Shown one piece after another: positions 1-6,897 of a stretch of DNA of 64,000 nucleotides; position 1 is the first letter of the stretch; the number at the start of each line of letters is the position of its first letter. This stretch comes from Xanthobacteraceae bacterium. GTDB taxonomy: Bacteria; Pseudomonadota; Alphaproteobacteria; Rhizobiales; Xanthobacteraceae. Position numbers and translations under genes: made by a program. A model generated the notes under the pieces. That model was not told the origin of the DNA. It did not search any database and saw only the letters and a program-made list of their open reading frames with translations. The stretch is from NCBI GenBank assembly GCA_022841625.1, contig JALHRD010000020.1, forward strand, positions 1-64,000. Reading direction: 5' to 3'.

Positions 1-516
1 TGGCAGACGCTCGCCGCAAAGCCCATCGATCAGCCAATTGACCTTGCCGCTTGATCCGATACCTTCATGTCACCGGAGATCGCGCCACACCGAATTCCAA
101 CCACGTTCGCGACGGCACCGTGGCACCGCGCTATCTTCACAATTCGACTCTGCTGTAACAGAAGTTCAATATCGGCGAATGCGCCCAGGCGCAGCCGGGG
201 CATTTGTCGCGGGGGCGATTATTGGTGGGAGCACCTATGATCATGGTCGTACATCAAGGCTGAGCGAATGGATCTTCGGCGAGGTCACCAGTGGCTTGAT
301 GCGCCAGCCCAAACGTTGTACATCACTATCGCTTTGAAATAATTCACTTTCCGCCACAAATAGGTAGCCGCTTCCGGTCGTGGAGGCGGTCCTGGCGCCC
401 CCCTGATTCCAACAAAGCAAGCCATCCAACTAAGGGATATCCCCTAAGAGACAGACCCGAATTTTCAGATCTGTCACGGTTGTTAGGTTCGGTGCGTAAT
501 CAAGGGAGCGCGAGCC
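1..516. other. Left-edge region without a supported gene
   Basis: No gene can be supported here. The first 54 bases read on the plus strand as 17 codons ending in TGA (52-54) and could be the tail of a gene outside the window, but this is too short to identify. A short plus-strand frame near 180-330 has a Gly/Ala-rich start but no family I recognise. A perfect 10-bp palindrome GGGATATCCC lies at 434-443, about 75 bases before the regulator gene, and may be a regulatory site; this is speculative. Confidence 0.3.
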
Positions 517-1191
517 ATGATCAGCCGAACCCGATTGACCACCGTCCCCCGCGAAGTTAAGGCCGCAGTCGTTACCGCACACCCTTCTCTGTTTAACAAT
601 GCGTGGATAAACGGTGTTACAATGCCGTTCGAGCGCAATGTCGAGATCTTCGGAGAGGGCGAGCCTGCCGAATACGTCTACAAGGTCCTGAACGGCTCGG
701 TGCGCACCTATAAAGTTCTGAGCGATGGCCGGCGTCAGATCACCGCCTTCTTTCTTGCGGGCGAGATATTTGGTCTGGAATCCGATGGCGAACACTCCTA
801 TTCCGCCGAGGCAATCGATAAAGCAACGATCTTGGTCATCCGCCGTTGCGGTATGTTCAGCGCCGCGGAAAGCAACGGTGAGATAGCGCACCAACTATGG
901 GCGCTGACCGCCGCAGAATTAAAACGCTCTCAGAATCATGCCCTGCTGCTGATCAAGACGGCGAAGGAGCGGATCGCAGCCTTCCTTCTGGACATGGCCC
1001 AGCGCCTGGAAGGCAACGGCTACGTGGAGCTTCCGATGTCGCGCCAGGACATCGCCGATTATCTCGGGCTGACGATCGAGACCGTGTCGCGCACGCTGAC
1101 CTCGTTTTCGGAGGGGTCGACCATCCAATTTATGGGGTCGCGCCGTATTGTATTGCGCAATCGGTCGGAACTGCGCGAACTAAACGCGTGA
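517..1191 (+). CDS. Crp/Fnr-family transcriptional regulator, FixK-like
   Basis: The 224-residue protein has the two-domain Crp/Fnr layout: a cyclic-nucleotide-binding-like beta-barrel (about residues 35-120), a dimerisation helix (about 125-165) and a C-terminal winged helix-turn-helix (about 170-200). The recognition helix reads TIETVSRTL, giving E188, S191 and R192, the E..SR pattern by which FNR and FixK proteins read TTGA half-sites. The N-terminal cysteine cluster of oxygen-sensing FNR is absent (only C111 is seen), so it should be a FixK-type relay or a sensor of something else. Boxes of the matching type occur at 1283, 11494, 13415, 17777 and 24925, which suggests it, or a paralogue elsewhere, controls the following 28 kb. 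The start has an AAGGGAG stretch about 11 bases upstream. Confidence 0.88.
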   Translation: MISRTRLTTVPREVKAAVVTAHPSLFNNAWINGVTMPFERNVEIFGEGEPAEYVYKVLNGSVRTYKVLSDGRRQITAFFLAGEIFGLESDGEHSYSAEAIDKATILVIRRCGMFSAAESNGEIAHQLWALTAAELKRSQNHALLLIKTAKERIAAFLLDMAQRLEGNGYVELPMSRQDIADYLGLTIETVSRTLTSFSEGSTIQFMGSRRIVLRNRSELRELNA

Positions 1192-1282
1192 TCGCTGGCT
1201 TTTGATATGGCGTATGCAGTACGCGGGTCAAATATGGGATACGCTCCTGCTGTGTCCAAAGCCATCAATGTCAGTAGGTGGA

Positions 1283-1296
1283 CTGATGGAAATCAG
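1283..1296. promoter_or_regulatory. Candidate FNR/FixK-type palindrome upstream of the COG2403 GTPase gene
   Basis: CTGATGGAAATCAG is a perfect palindrome keeping the TGAT-N4-ATCA core of the FNR box but with C/G instead of T/A at the outermost positions. Its centre is at 1289.5. If it acts like a class II site at -41.5, transcription would start near 1331, between the GTG at 1325 and the ATG at 1343, which favours the ATG as translation start. It is weaker than the other boxes in the window. Confidence 0.4.
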
Positions 1297-1342
1297 GTGT
1301 GAAATGGTTTGCCGCTGTATTTAGGTGGGGTTACGCATAGCG

Positions 1343-2725
1343 ATGCCGGTTGGTGGAACTAATGCAGGCGGCGGAACCGGGGCGGGGACGCGCCGTCGTA
1401 TCGTTATCCTTGGGGCCGCCGGTCGGGATTTTCATAACTTCAATGTCGTCTATCGTGGTGACCCGTCGACCGAGGTTGTGGCGTTTACCGCTGCGCAAAT
1501 TCCGGGAATTGCAAATCGCCGTTTCCCACCGGAATTGGCCGGTGCCCAGTATCCCGATGGAATTCCAATCGAAGACGAGTCCGAACTAGAGGCGCTCTGC
1601 CGCAAGCATTCGGTGGATGAGGTCGTGTTCTCGTACAGTGACGTTCCGCACGCGCATGTGATGCACTTGGGGTCGCGCGCGCTCGCATGTGGCGCCGATT
1701 TTTGCCTGCTTGGCCCGCGCCGCACGATGCTGGCGTCTACCTTGCCGGTGGTTTCGATTACGGCAGTACGTACCGGTTGCGGAAAGTCGCCGCTGGCGCG
1801 CTGGCTGTCACGCCGGCTGCGGGAACGTGGATTGCGTGTCGCGGTTCTGCGTCACCCCATGCCCTATGGCGATCTATTGAGCGCGCGCATGCAACGCTTC
1901 GGGTCGCTGGCCGATCTCGAGGCTGCCGGTGTCACGGCGGAGGAGCGTGAGGAGTATGAGCCGCATATCGCCGCTGGAAACGTGGTGTTCGCGGGCGTTG
2001 ACTATGCGGAAATTCTGCGGCGCGCCGAATTGGAGGCGCAGCTGATCATTTGGGATGGCGGCAATAATGACTTTTCTTTCATTCGCCCGGACCTGCAAAT
2101 TACGGTGGTCGACGCCTTGCGCCCGCGGCAAGTGGCAACGCACCATCCGGGAGAGGCGGTTGCCCGCATGGCCGAGATCGCCGTGATCAACAAGGTCGAT
2201 GCCGCTTCGCAAGTTGACATCGGTGTCGCGGAACACGAGGTGAGGGCGCTTAACCCAACGGCCATCGTCACATATGCTGCGTCTCCGGTGAAATTGGACG
2301 ATGCCGATGCCGTGAGGGGCCGGCGCGTTCTTGTGGTCGAAGATGGACCCACCATAACGCACGGCGGCATGTCGACGGGCGCTGGCTACCAGGCCGCCCA
2401 TGCAGTTGACGCTGAGATCATCGACCCAAGGTGTTCGGCGACGCCACAATTGCTGGAAGTGTTTCGGAAATATCCCCATATCGGCGCAGTACTCCCCGCG
2501 ATGGGCTATTCCGAGTCCCAGCGACATGCGCTTGAGCAGACGATTAATGATGCCGAGGCCGACGTGGTCGTCTCGGGTACGCCGATCGACCTTGGGCGGT
2601 TGGTATCGATCAACAAGCCGATCGTCCGGGCGCGATACGAATTTGTCGAAGTGGGCCATCCGTCGCTGTCATCTTTCGTGGATGACTTCATTGCCCGATA
2701 TGAAGCCAATGAAGGCCGTAGCTGA
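1343..2725 (+). CDS. COG2403-type GTPase related to cyclic 2,3-diphosphoglycerate synthetase
   Basis: A 460-residue P-loop protein of the COG2403 family, whose archaeal relatives include cyclic 2,3-diphosphoglycerate synthetase. Visible are a Rossmann-like N-terminal part (RRRIVILGAAGRDFHNFN), a P-loop RTGCGKS in the middle, and a GTPase-type base-recognition motif NKVD. In bacteria the true substrate is not established, so I do not assign the archaeal reaction. The stop codon overlaps the carbamate kinase start (TGATG at 2723), implying translational coupling and a joint role. The reading frame also opens with GTG at 1325, but AGGTGGGG (1323-1330) precedes the ATG at 1343 as a possible ribosome site and I use that start. 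Confidence 0.75.
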   Translation: MPVGGTNAGGGTGAGTRRRIVILGAAGRDFHNFNVVYRGDPSTEVVAFTAAQIPGIANRRFPPELAGAQYPDGIPIEDESELEALCRKHSVDEVVFSYSDVPHAHVMHLGSRALACGADFCLLGPRRTMLASTLPVVSITAVRTGCGKSPLARWLSRRLRERGLRVAVLRHPMPYGDLLSARMQRFGSLADLEAAGVTAEEREEYEPHIAAGNVVFAGVDYAEILRRAELEAQLIIWDGGNNDFSFIRPDLQITVVDALRPRQVATHHPGEAVARMAEIAVINKVDAASQVDIGVAEHEVRALNPTAIVTYAASPVKLDDADAVRGRRVLVVEDGPTITHGGMSTGAGYQAAHAVDAEIIDPRCSATPQLLEVFRKYPHIGAVLPAMGYSESQRHALEQTINDAEADVVVSGTPIDLGRLVSINKPIVRARYEFVEVGHPSLSSFVDDFIARYEANEGRS

Positions 2726-3666
2726 TGCTTGTGGTCGCGGCACTTGGGGGCAATGCGCTCCTCCGTCGCGGAGAGCCCGCTGAACTGGATGTGCAGCGAA
2801 AAAATCTCAAATCGGCTATTTTGCAAGGGCTTGCGCCGATCGCGCGGAAGCATCGTGTTGTCATCACCCATGGCAATGGCCCGCAAATCGGTTTGCTGGC
2901 GCTTCAGGCCGCCGCCTACAAGGATGTGTCGCCCTATCCGCTCGATGTGTTGGGTGCGGAAAGTGAGGGAATGATTGGCTATCTCATCGCGCAGGCGCTC
3001 GCGAACGAAGTGCCCGGGACGCAGATCGCGACGTTGTTGACACAGGTCGAGGTCGATCCGCGCGATCCTGCATTTGCAGCGCCCACAAAGCCGATCGGTC
3101 CGATCTATGATGAAGCCGGGAAGCTGCGACTTGAGGCCGAAAGTGGATGGACCTTTGCAGCCGATGACCACGGCTTCCGCCGCGTGGTGCCGTCGCCGGC
3201 TCCACTGCGGGTGATTGAAATCGATGCCATCAAGCTGCTGGTGAAGACCGGGACAACCGTCGTCTGCGCCGGCGGCGGTGGAATTCCGGTGGTTGCGCGC
3301 GCCGGCGGTCTATACGGCATCGAGGCGGTGATCGACAAAGATCACACCTCCGCTTTGCTCGCCGAAGACCTCGGCGCCGATGCTTTGCTGCTTCTGACTG
3401 ACGTGTCCGGGGTATGGAGCAGATGGCCAATATCAGAGGGTGCGCGCATTTCTCAAGCGTCGCCCGACGAACTTCGCAAACATTCATTTGACCCTGGTTC
3501 AATGGGGCCGAAAGTCGAAGCGGCCTGCCGTTTCGTCGATCGAACCGGGCGCATGGCTGGCATCGGCGCGGTCGAGGATGCCGAAGCGATCCTTGAGCGC
3601 AGCGCCGGCACCATTGTCAAGGCAGGCAATCGCCGAGGTCGTGGACGCGACGAGGCCGTTCAATGA
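2725..3666 (+). CDS. arcC: Carbamate kinase
   Basis: A 313-residue amino-acid-kinase-fold protein that interconverts carbamoyl phosphate plus ADP with carbamate plus ATP; normally the last, ATP-yielding step of arginine deiminase fermentation. Family motifs are clear: VVAALGGNALLRRG at the N-terminus, THGNGPQIG, CAGGGGIPV, IDKDHTSALLAEDLGAD and MGPKVEAACRF. Length is typical. The usual partners arcA and arcB are not in the window; instead it is coupled by a one-base overlap to the COG2403 GTPase. It may therefore make ATP from carbamoyl phosphate supplied elsewhere, for example from ureide breakdown, under energy limitation. Confidence 0.93.
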   Translation: MLVVAALGGNALLRRGEPAELDVQRKNLKSAILQGLAPIARKHRVVITHGNGPQIGLLALQAAAYKDVSPYPLDVLGAESEGMIGYLIAQALANEVPGTQIATLLTQVEVDPRDPAFAAPTKPIGPIYDEAGKLRLEAESGWTFAADDHGFRRVVPSPAPLRVIEIDAIKLLVKTGTTVVCAGGGGIPVVARAGGLYGIEAVIDKDHTSALLAEDLGADALLLLTDVSGVWSRWPISEGARISQASPDELRKHSFDPGSMGPKVEAACRFVDRTGRMAGIGAVEDAEAILERSAGTIVKAGNRRGRGRDEAVQ

Positions 3667-3679
3667 GGGTGGGGGCGTC

Positions 3680-3826
3680 TTACGCCACTTCCGCACGGAT
3701 GCGCCAGATGGCGCTGATGTCCTCAAACGGATTGGCGTCGAGCAGGACGCGATCGACCCGTTGGCTTGTGGCGATAACTTCTCTGCTACCCGGCCGCAGG
3801 AAGCGATCCGCGGATGCCAGAAGTGA
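3680..3826 (-). pseudogene. C-terminal remnant of an amidohydrolase family protein
   Basis: Read on the minus strand and ending at a TAA (3680-3682), this stretch encodes a recognisable amidohydrolase tail: about 10 loosely matching residues, then RFLRPGSREVIATSQ, RVDRVLLDANPFEDI and SAIWRIRAEVA before the stop. In imidazolonepropionase-like and related metal-dependent hydrolases the C-terminus carries the same 'ADLVLLDANPLEDI...IRAV' strand pattern. No start codon and no catalytic part are present, and the nitroreductase gene begins to overlap just beyond, so only the last 45 or so codons survive. Recognition is by eye. Confidence 0.5.
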
Positions 3827-3850
3827 TAGCGATGAGGATTGGTATTCGGC

Positions 3851-4945
3851 TCATGATGGATCGATGGCGGCTTCGATGGGCCGGCGCAGCGACGGCGGCA
3901 GCGTCGGTCCGCGCCCGAACCGAACGATTAAATCCGGCCGTCGATTGCCAAGCCTGAGATAGGAAGCGATCTGCGGCCTTAGCGACGGAACCTCTGTCGG
4001 CTGATTGATGAACGCCTGCCGGATGCCGAGGGTGGTCGCCAGCAGCGAAAAGCGCTGATAGGCGCGGCCGGCTGCAATCCAACCAGCCTTGTCATTCGAA
4101 GCCGCCGCGAACACGGCAATGCCGGCCGATGACCGGATCTGCTTGGCGTACTTGTCGTTCTCGCCCTTCTCGGTCATCACGAACCGCAGCAGAGGCCGCG
4201 CGATCCATGCCGGCAACGATGGATTGCCGGAACTACGGCCGGAAAGTCCGTCGAGATGCTCGATCCCCATACTGTCATTGAAGCGAATCCAAGAAATCAG
4301 TTCCGCCATGAACGCGGGATCGCGCATCTGTGCTGTGTTTCCCTGAACGACATAGTCCAGAATGGCGTCCATGCGCGACCGATCCGTCACTAGCATGCAT
4401 TGAACACCGTCCAGAGTGCCAGCCGCGCGGACCTTGTCCATGTCCTCCGCATTGACCGCTCGCCCGTCATATTCGGTACGCGTGCATTGGCGCTTGATGA
4501 TGGCAGCAGCCAACTCGTTATGCGCTGGCTGGCCGCGATCGAGGGTGATCGTGATGCGATCAGAGTTCGAGGCCTCAATCCGTTGCTCCGCCTTGAACCC
4601 CAGGGCCGACGCGGCCTGTACCGTGTTTTCGACGGCACAGCCCAACGATGCGAACAGGTGATGGTCATCGGGGTCGACCGACGGGCAGCGCCGGGAGAAG
4701 TCGGGCCCGATTGTGATCTGCTTTTCAGATACGGTGAAGCGCCACGGCTGCGTGTTGTGGCTGTTGGCGCCAAGCGTTCCCGCACGAACGATTTCCCGCA
4801 CTCCGCCAGCCGGATCAAGTGGGCGCCATGTGATCTGGACGGCTGCGTCATAAGTCTTCGGGCTTGCAGTTTCTGCGAACGACGGTCTGGCGATCGCGGC
4901 GGCTCCCATGGCACTCGCTCCCAGCAATAAGCTTCGACGGTTCAT
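3851..4945 (-). CDS. Tat-exported Acg-like nitroreductase family protein
   Basis: A 364-residue protein resembling the Acg/nitroreductase-like family (double nitroreductase fold, mycobacterial Acg being a dormancy-regulon member). The start at 4945 gives a twin-arginine signal, MNRRSLLLGASAMGAAAIA, followed by a cleavage region at SFA-ETA. Family-like stretches include GTLGANSHNTQPWRF (the flavin-pocket region near the N-terminus of the mature protein) and GWIAAGRAYQRFSLLATTLGI. The frame is open further upstream to 5140 but that part would run through the divergent promoter region and lacks a signal peptide. Function is unknown; relatives may store or bind flavin rather than reduce nitro compounds. 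Confidence 0.75.
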   Translation of the reverse strand: MNRRSLLLGASAMGAAAIARPSFAETASPKTYDAAVQITWRPLDPAGGVREIVRAGTLGANSHNTQPWRFTVSEKQITIGPDFSRRCPSVDPDDHHLFASLGCAVENTVQAASALGFKAEQRIEASNSDRITITLDRGQPAHNELAAAIIKRQCTRTEYDGRAVNAEDMDKVRAAGTLDGVQCMLVTDRSRMDAILDYVVQGNTAQMRDPAFMAELISWIRFNDSMGIEHLDGLSGRSSGNPSLPAWIARPLLRFVMTEKGENDKYAKQIRSSAGIAVFAAASNDKAGWIAAGRAYQRFSLLATTLGIRQAFINQPTEVPSLRPQIASYLRLGNRRPDLIVRFGRGPTLPPSLRRPIEAAIDPS

Positions 4946-5116
4946 AGCGACACCTGCACTCAGTGTCTTCTGGGGCTTGCAGGCACTACGACGCAAGCCT
5001 CGACTAGCAATATCGTCAAAAACTATGCTGATGTGCCGACAGATAAACTGATGCAACGCAAAATGGACGAGAGTACGACATTTGAAAATGAATAAGATTA
5101 GCACTGAGGTGGCGGA

Positions 5117-5533
5117 ATGAGACTTCGAGCACTGGTGCATGCCGCAAAGGCTGGGCTTGCCTACTTCGGTGTCGTATTCGCGGCAGGCTTCCTGCTTGGG
5201 ACGCTGCGGGTCTTGTTCTTGATCCCGCGACTTGGCGAAAGTTCTGCGGTACTTCTTGAGCTACCGATCATGCTGGCCGTTTCTTGGATGGCTTGCCGTT
5301 GGCTCATCACCCGCTTCGATGTGCCGACTGCGCTGGTTGCCCGATTGGTCATGGGTGGGCTCGCGTTCGCGGTGCTCATGACCGCGGAGGTCAGCGTCTC
5401 AGTAATTGGGTTTGGACGCACGCTGTCTGCTCATCTGGAGCAGTATCGCCAATTCCCGGCCTTGATTGGGTTGGCGGGACAGATCGCCTTTGCCATGTTT
5501 CCGGTCATTCAACAATCGAGTGGACCTCGGTAG
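5117..5533 (+). CDS. Small hypothetical membrane protein with four predicted transmembrane segments
   Basis: A 138-residue, strongly hydrophobic protein. Four membrane segments can be seen, roughly at residues 12-32, 44-62, 72-95 and 110-130, joined by short loops with Arg/Lys. The start ATG at 5117 is preceded by GAGGTGG, a fair ribosome site. It is divergent from the nitroreductase gene with about 170 bases between them. I do not recognise a named family and propose no function. Its end lies just before a patch of decayed genes. Confidence 0.6.
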   Translation: MRLRALVHAAKAGLAYFGVVFAAGFLLGTLRVLFLIPRLGESSAVLLELPIMLAVSWMACRWLITRFDVPTALVARLVMGGLAFAVLMTAEVSVSVIGFGRTLSAHLEQYRQFPALIGLAGQIAFAMFPVIQQSSGPR

Positions 5534-5578
5534 AGCGCCTCATCAAAAGCCGCCGATTTGTCTCAATACAGAGATGTC

Positions 5579-5815
5579 TCAACCACGAGCTGGTTGCCGG
5601 ATCCTCAAAGCAAGGTCCAAGACAAGCAGGGCTGCGGCAACCGCCAAGCCGAGATCTTCCGGAACGCTGAGCAGAATTGCCGCGCTCGTACCTTCGATTA
5701 CCCAGAGAATTGGTATGGCGTCCAACCAGGGTACCAACTTTCCGTCTGCCAATATCAACATTCCTATGGTGAAGATCGTTGTCGGGCAGGGCGCGACGCC
5801 GAGTGCGGACTGCGC
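5579..5815 (-). pseudogene. Truncated C-terminal fragment of a DUF6064-like membrane protein
   Basis: On the minus strand an open stretch reads SALGVAPCPTTIFTIGML, then a hydrophobic segment IPILWVIEGTSAAILL and SVPEDLGLAVAAALLVL, ending at a stop at 5579. The CPTTIFT motif followed by two hydrophobic helices and a 'VPEDLGL' turn matches the C-terminal part of DUF6064 family membrane proteins as I remember them. An in-frame TGA at 5816-5818 closes it upstream, and the remainder of the gene is missing. The break is about 15 bases from the transposase remnant, so an insertion probably truncated it. A 60-residue peptide from the ATG at 5761 could still be made, but is more likely a relic. Confidence 0.55.
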
Positions 5816-5830
5816 TCAAGCTCCCTTTGA

Positions 5831-6034
5831 CTCGGGGCAAACAATCTCCCACGGCGATTCTTCTTCAACCCGTATCTCAGCCGCGCTCGCAACATGGTTG
5901 AGCGGTTCTTCAACAAGATCAAACAGTGTCGGGGCGTTGCAACGCGCCACGACAAGCTCGCGGCCAACTACCTGGCCTTCATCCAACCTGCATCAATCCA
6001 GCATTGGTTGCGCGTTAACGAGTCCACACCCTAG
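5831..6034 (+). pseudogene. IS5-family transposase C-terminal remnant
   Basis: The plus strand reads PYLSRARNMVERFFNKIK, QCRGVATRHDKLAANYLAF and IQPASIQHWLRVNESTP followed by TAG at 6032-6034. The block RARN.VERFFNKIKQ.R..ATR.DKLAANYLAF is the highly conserved C-terminal end of IS5-family (IS427-like) DDE transposases, including the last catalytic glutamate region (VERFFN). The frame is closed by a TGA at 5828 just upstream and the expected linker before PYL is shortened, so only about 65 codons remain. No terminal inverted repeats could be identified. Confidence 0.7.
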
Positions 6035-6081
6035 AACCGTCGGGCAGGAAACTTGGTTCGCTCCATATTCTTTGGACGGCG

Positions 6082-6866
6082 TCAGCGGATTGTCTTAAGC
6101 CCACATTCCTTCAAACAACGCCATGCCTGCTCGGTGTCATCTGCAAACTGGATGGCTTCTAGATCTGACAATTCGATCATTTTTTCGCCGACCAGAAAAT
6201 CGAAATCGATGGCTCGTTTCTAGAAATTGGTATCGAAACATACCACTGGGAGTGCAGGCATCTTCCGTGTCTGCACCAAGGTCAAAATTTCAAATAGTTC
6301 GTCAAAAGTTCCAAATCCGCCTGGAAAAACAATCAATGCCGCTGCACGCATTGCCAAATGCACCTTGCGAATTGCGAAAGACCGAAACTGAAATGTTAGC
6401 TCGGGCGTTGTGTATGGATTCGGCTCCTGGGCACGCGGCAATTGAATGTTAAAGTCGATCGATGGTGCGCCGGTCTCGAACGCGCCGCGATTTGCGGCCT
6501 CCATCAACCCTGGTCCGCCGCCTGTGGCAATGACATTGTGCCTCGCTCCATTGGGTGCCTCGTTCCATTGGCCGGCACCATCGCGCCGCCATGTTCCGAC
6601 ACGATCTTTGCAAGATGGCGGGCTTCACAGTACCACCGCGAAAACTGTTTGTCCTGAGATTTCGATTGTCCGGACACGACGGCTGTTCGTGCGCTGCCGA
6701 AGACGACGACCGTCGAACTGATTCCCCAGTTTTGCAGCCGTTCTTCGACCTTGGCGAATTCCATGTGAAGCGGCATGCCGCGCATCGATTCGCCAAGAAT
6801 GAACTCGGTATCCAACTCCGCCGGGACGAAACTGGATGATTTGAGTTGTTTGTCGTTATCTTGCAT
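6082..6866 (-). pseudogene. LOG-family (lysine-decarboxylase-like) protein gene, inactivated
   Basis: The minus strand carries a full-length LOG-family Rossmann protein broken in two places. The N-terminal part (from ATG at 6866) reads through VVVFGSARTAV and SEHGGAMVPANG, then the frame shifts. The second frame continues RHNVIATGGGPGLMEAANRG and FPGGFGTFDELFEILTLVQT, the hallmark nucleotide-binding motif of LOG/cytokinin-phosphoribohydrolase-like enzymes. That frame hits an amber TAG (complement of 6220-6222) exactly where the family has tryptophan in '..FW', then stays open to a TGA at 6082. The frameshift coincides with a 17-bp imperfect tandem duplication (6536-6552 and 6553-6569). It lies last in the USP-GroEL-PCM operon. 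Confidence 0.8.
6536..6569. repeat. 17-bp imperfect tandem duplication causing a frameshift
   Basis: Two adjacent 17-bp units, 6536-6552 and 6553-6569, match at 14 of 17 positions and share GTGCCTCG and TCCATT. Removing either unit restores the reading frame of the LOG-family gene between 'VPANG' and 'ARHNVIATGGG'. Seventeen is not a multiple of three, so this duplication accounts for the frame break. Confidence 0.7.
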
Positions 6867-6897
6867 CGCGGCTGATCGCTCGACCTTCTTGGGGCGC

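Noticed and set aside
5048-5061. CTGATGCAACGCAA as a FixK-type box before the nitroreductase gene
   Set aside because: It differs from the consensus at the first base and is not palindromic; too weak to annotate although an Acg-type gene would be a sensible target.
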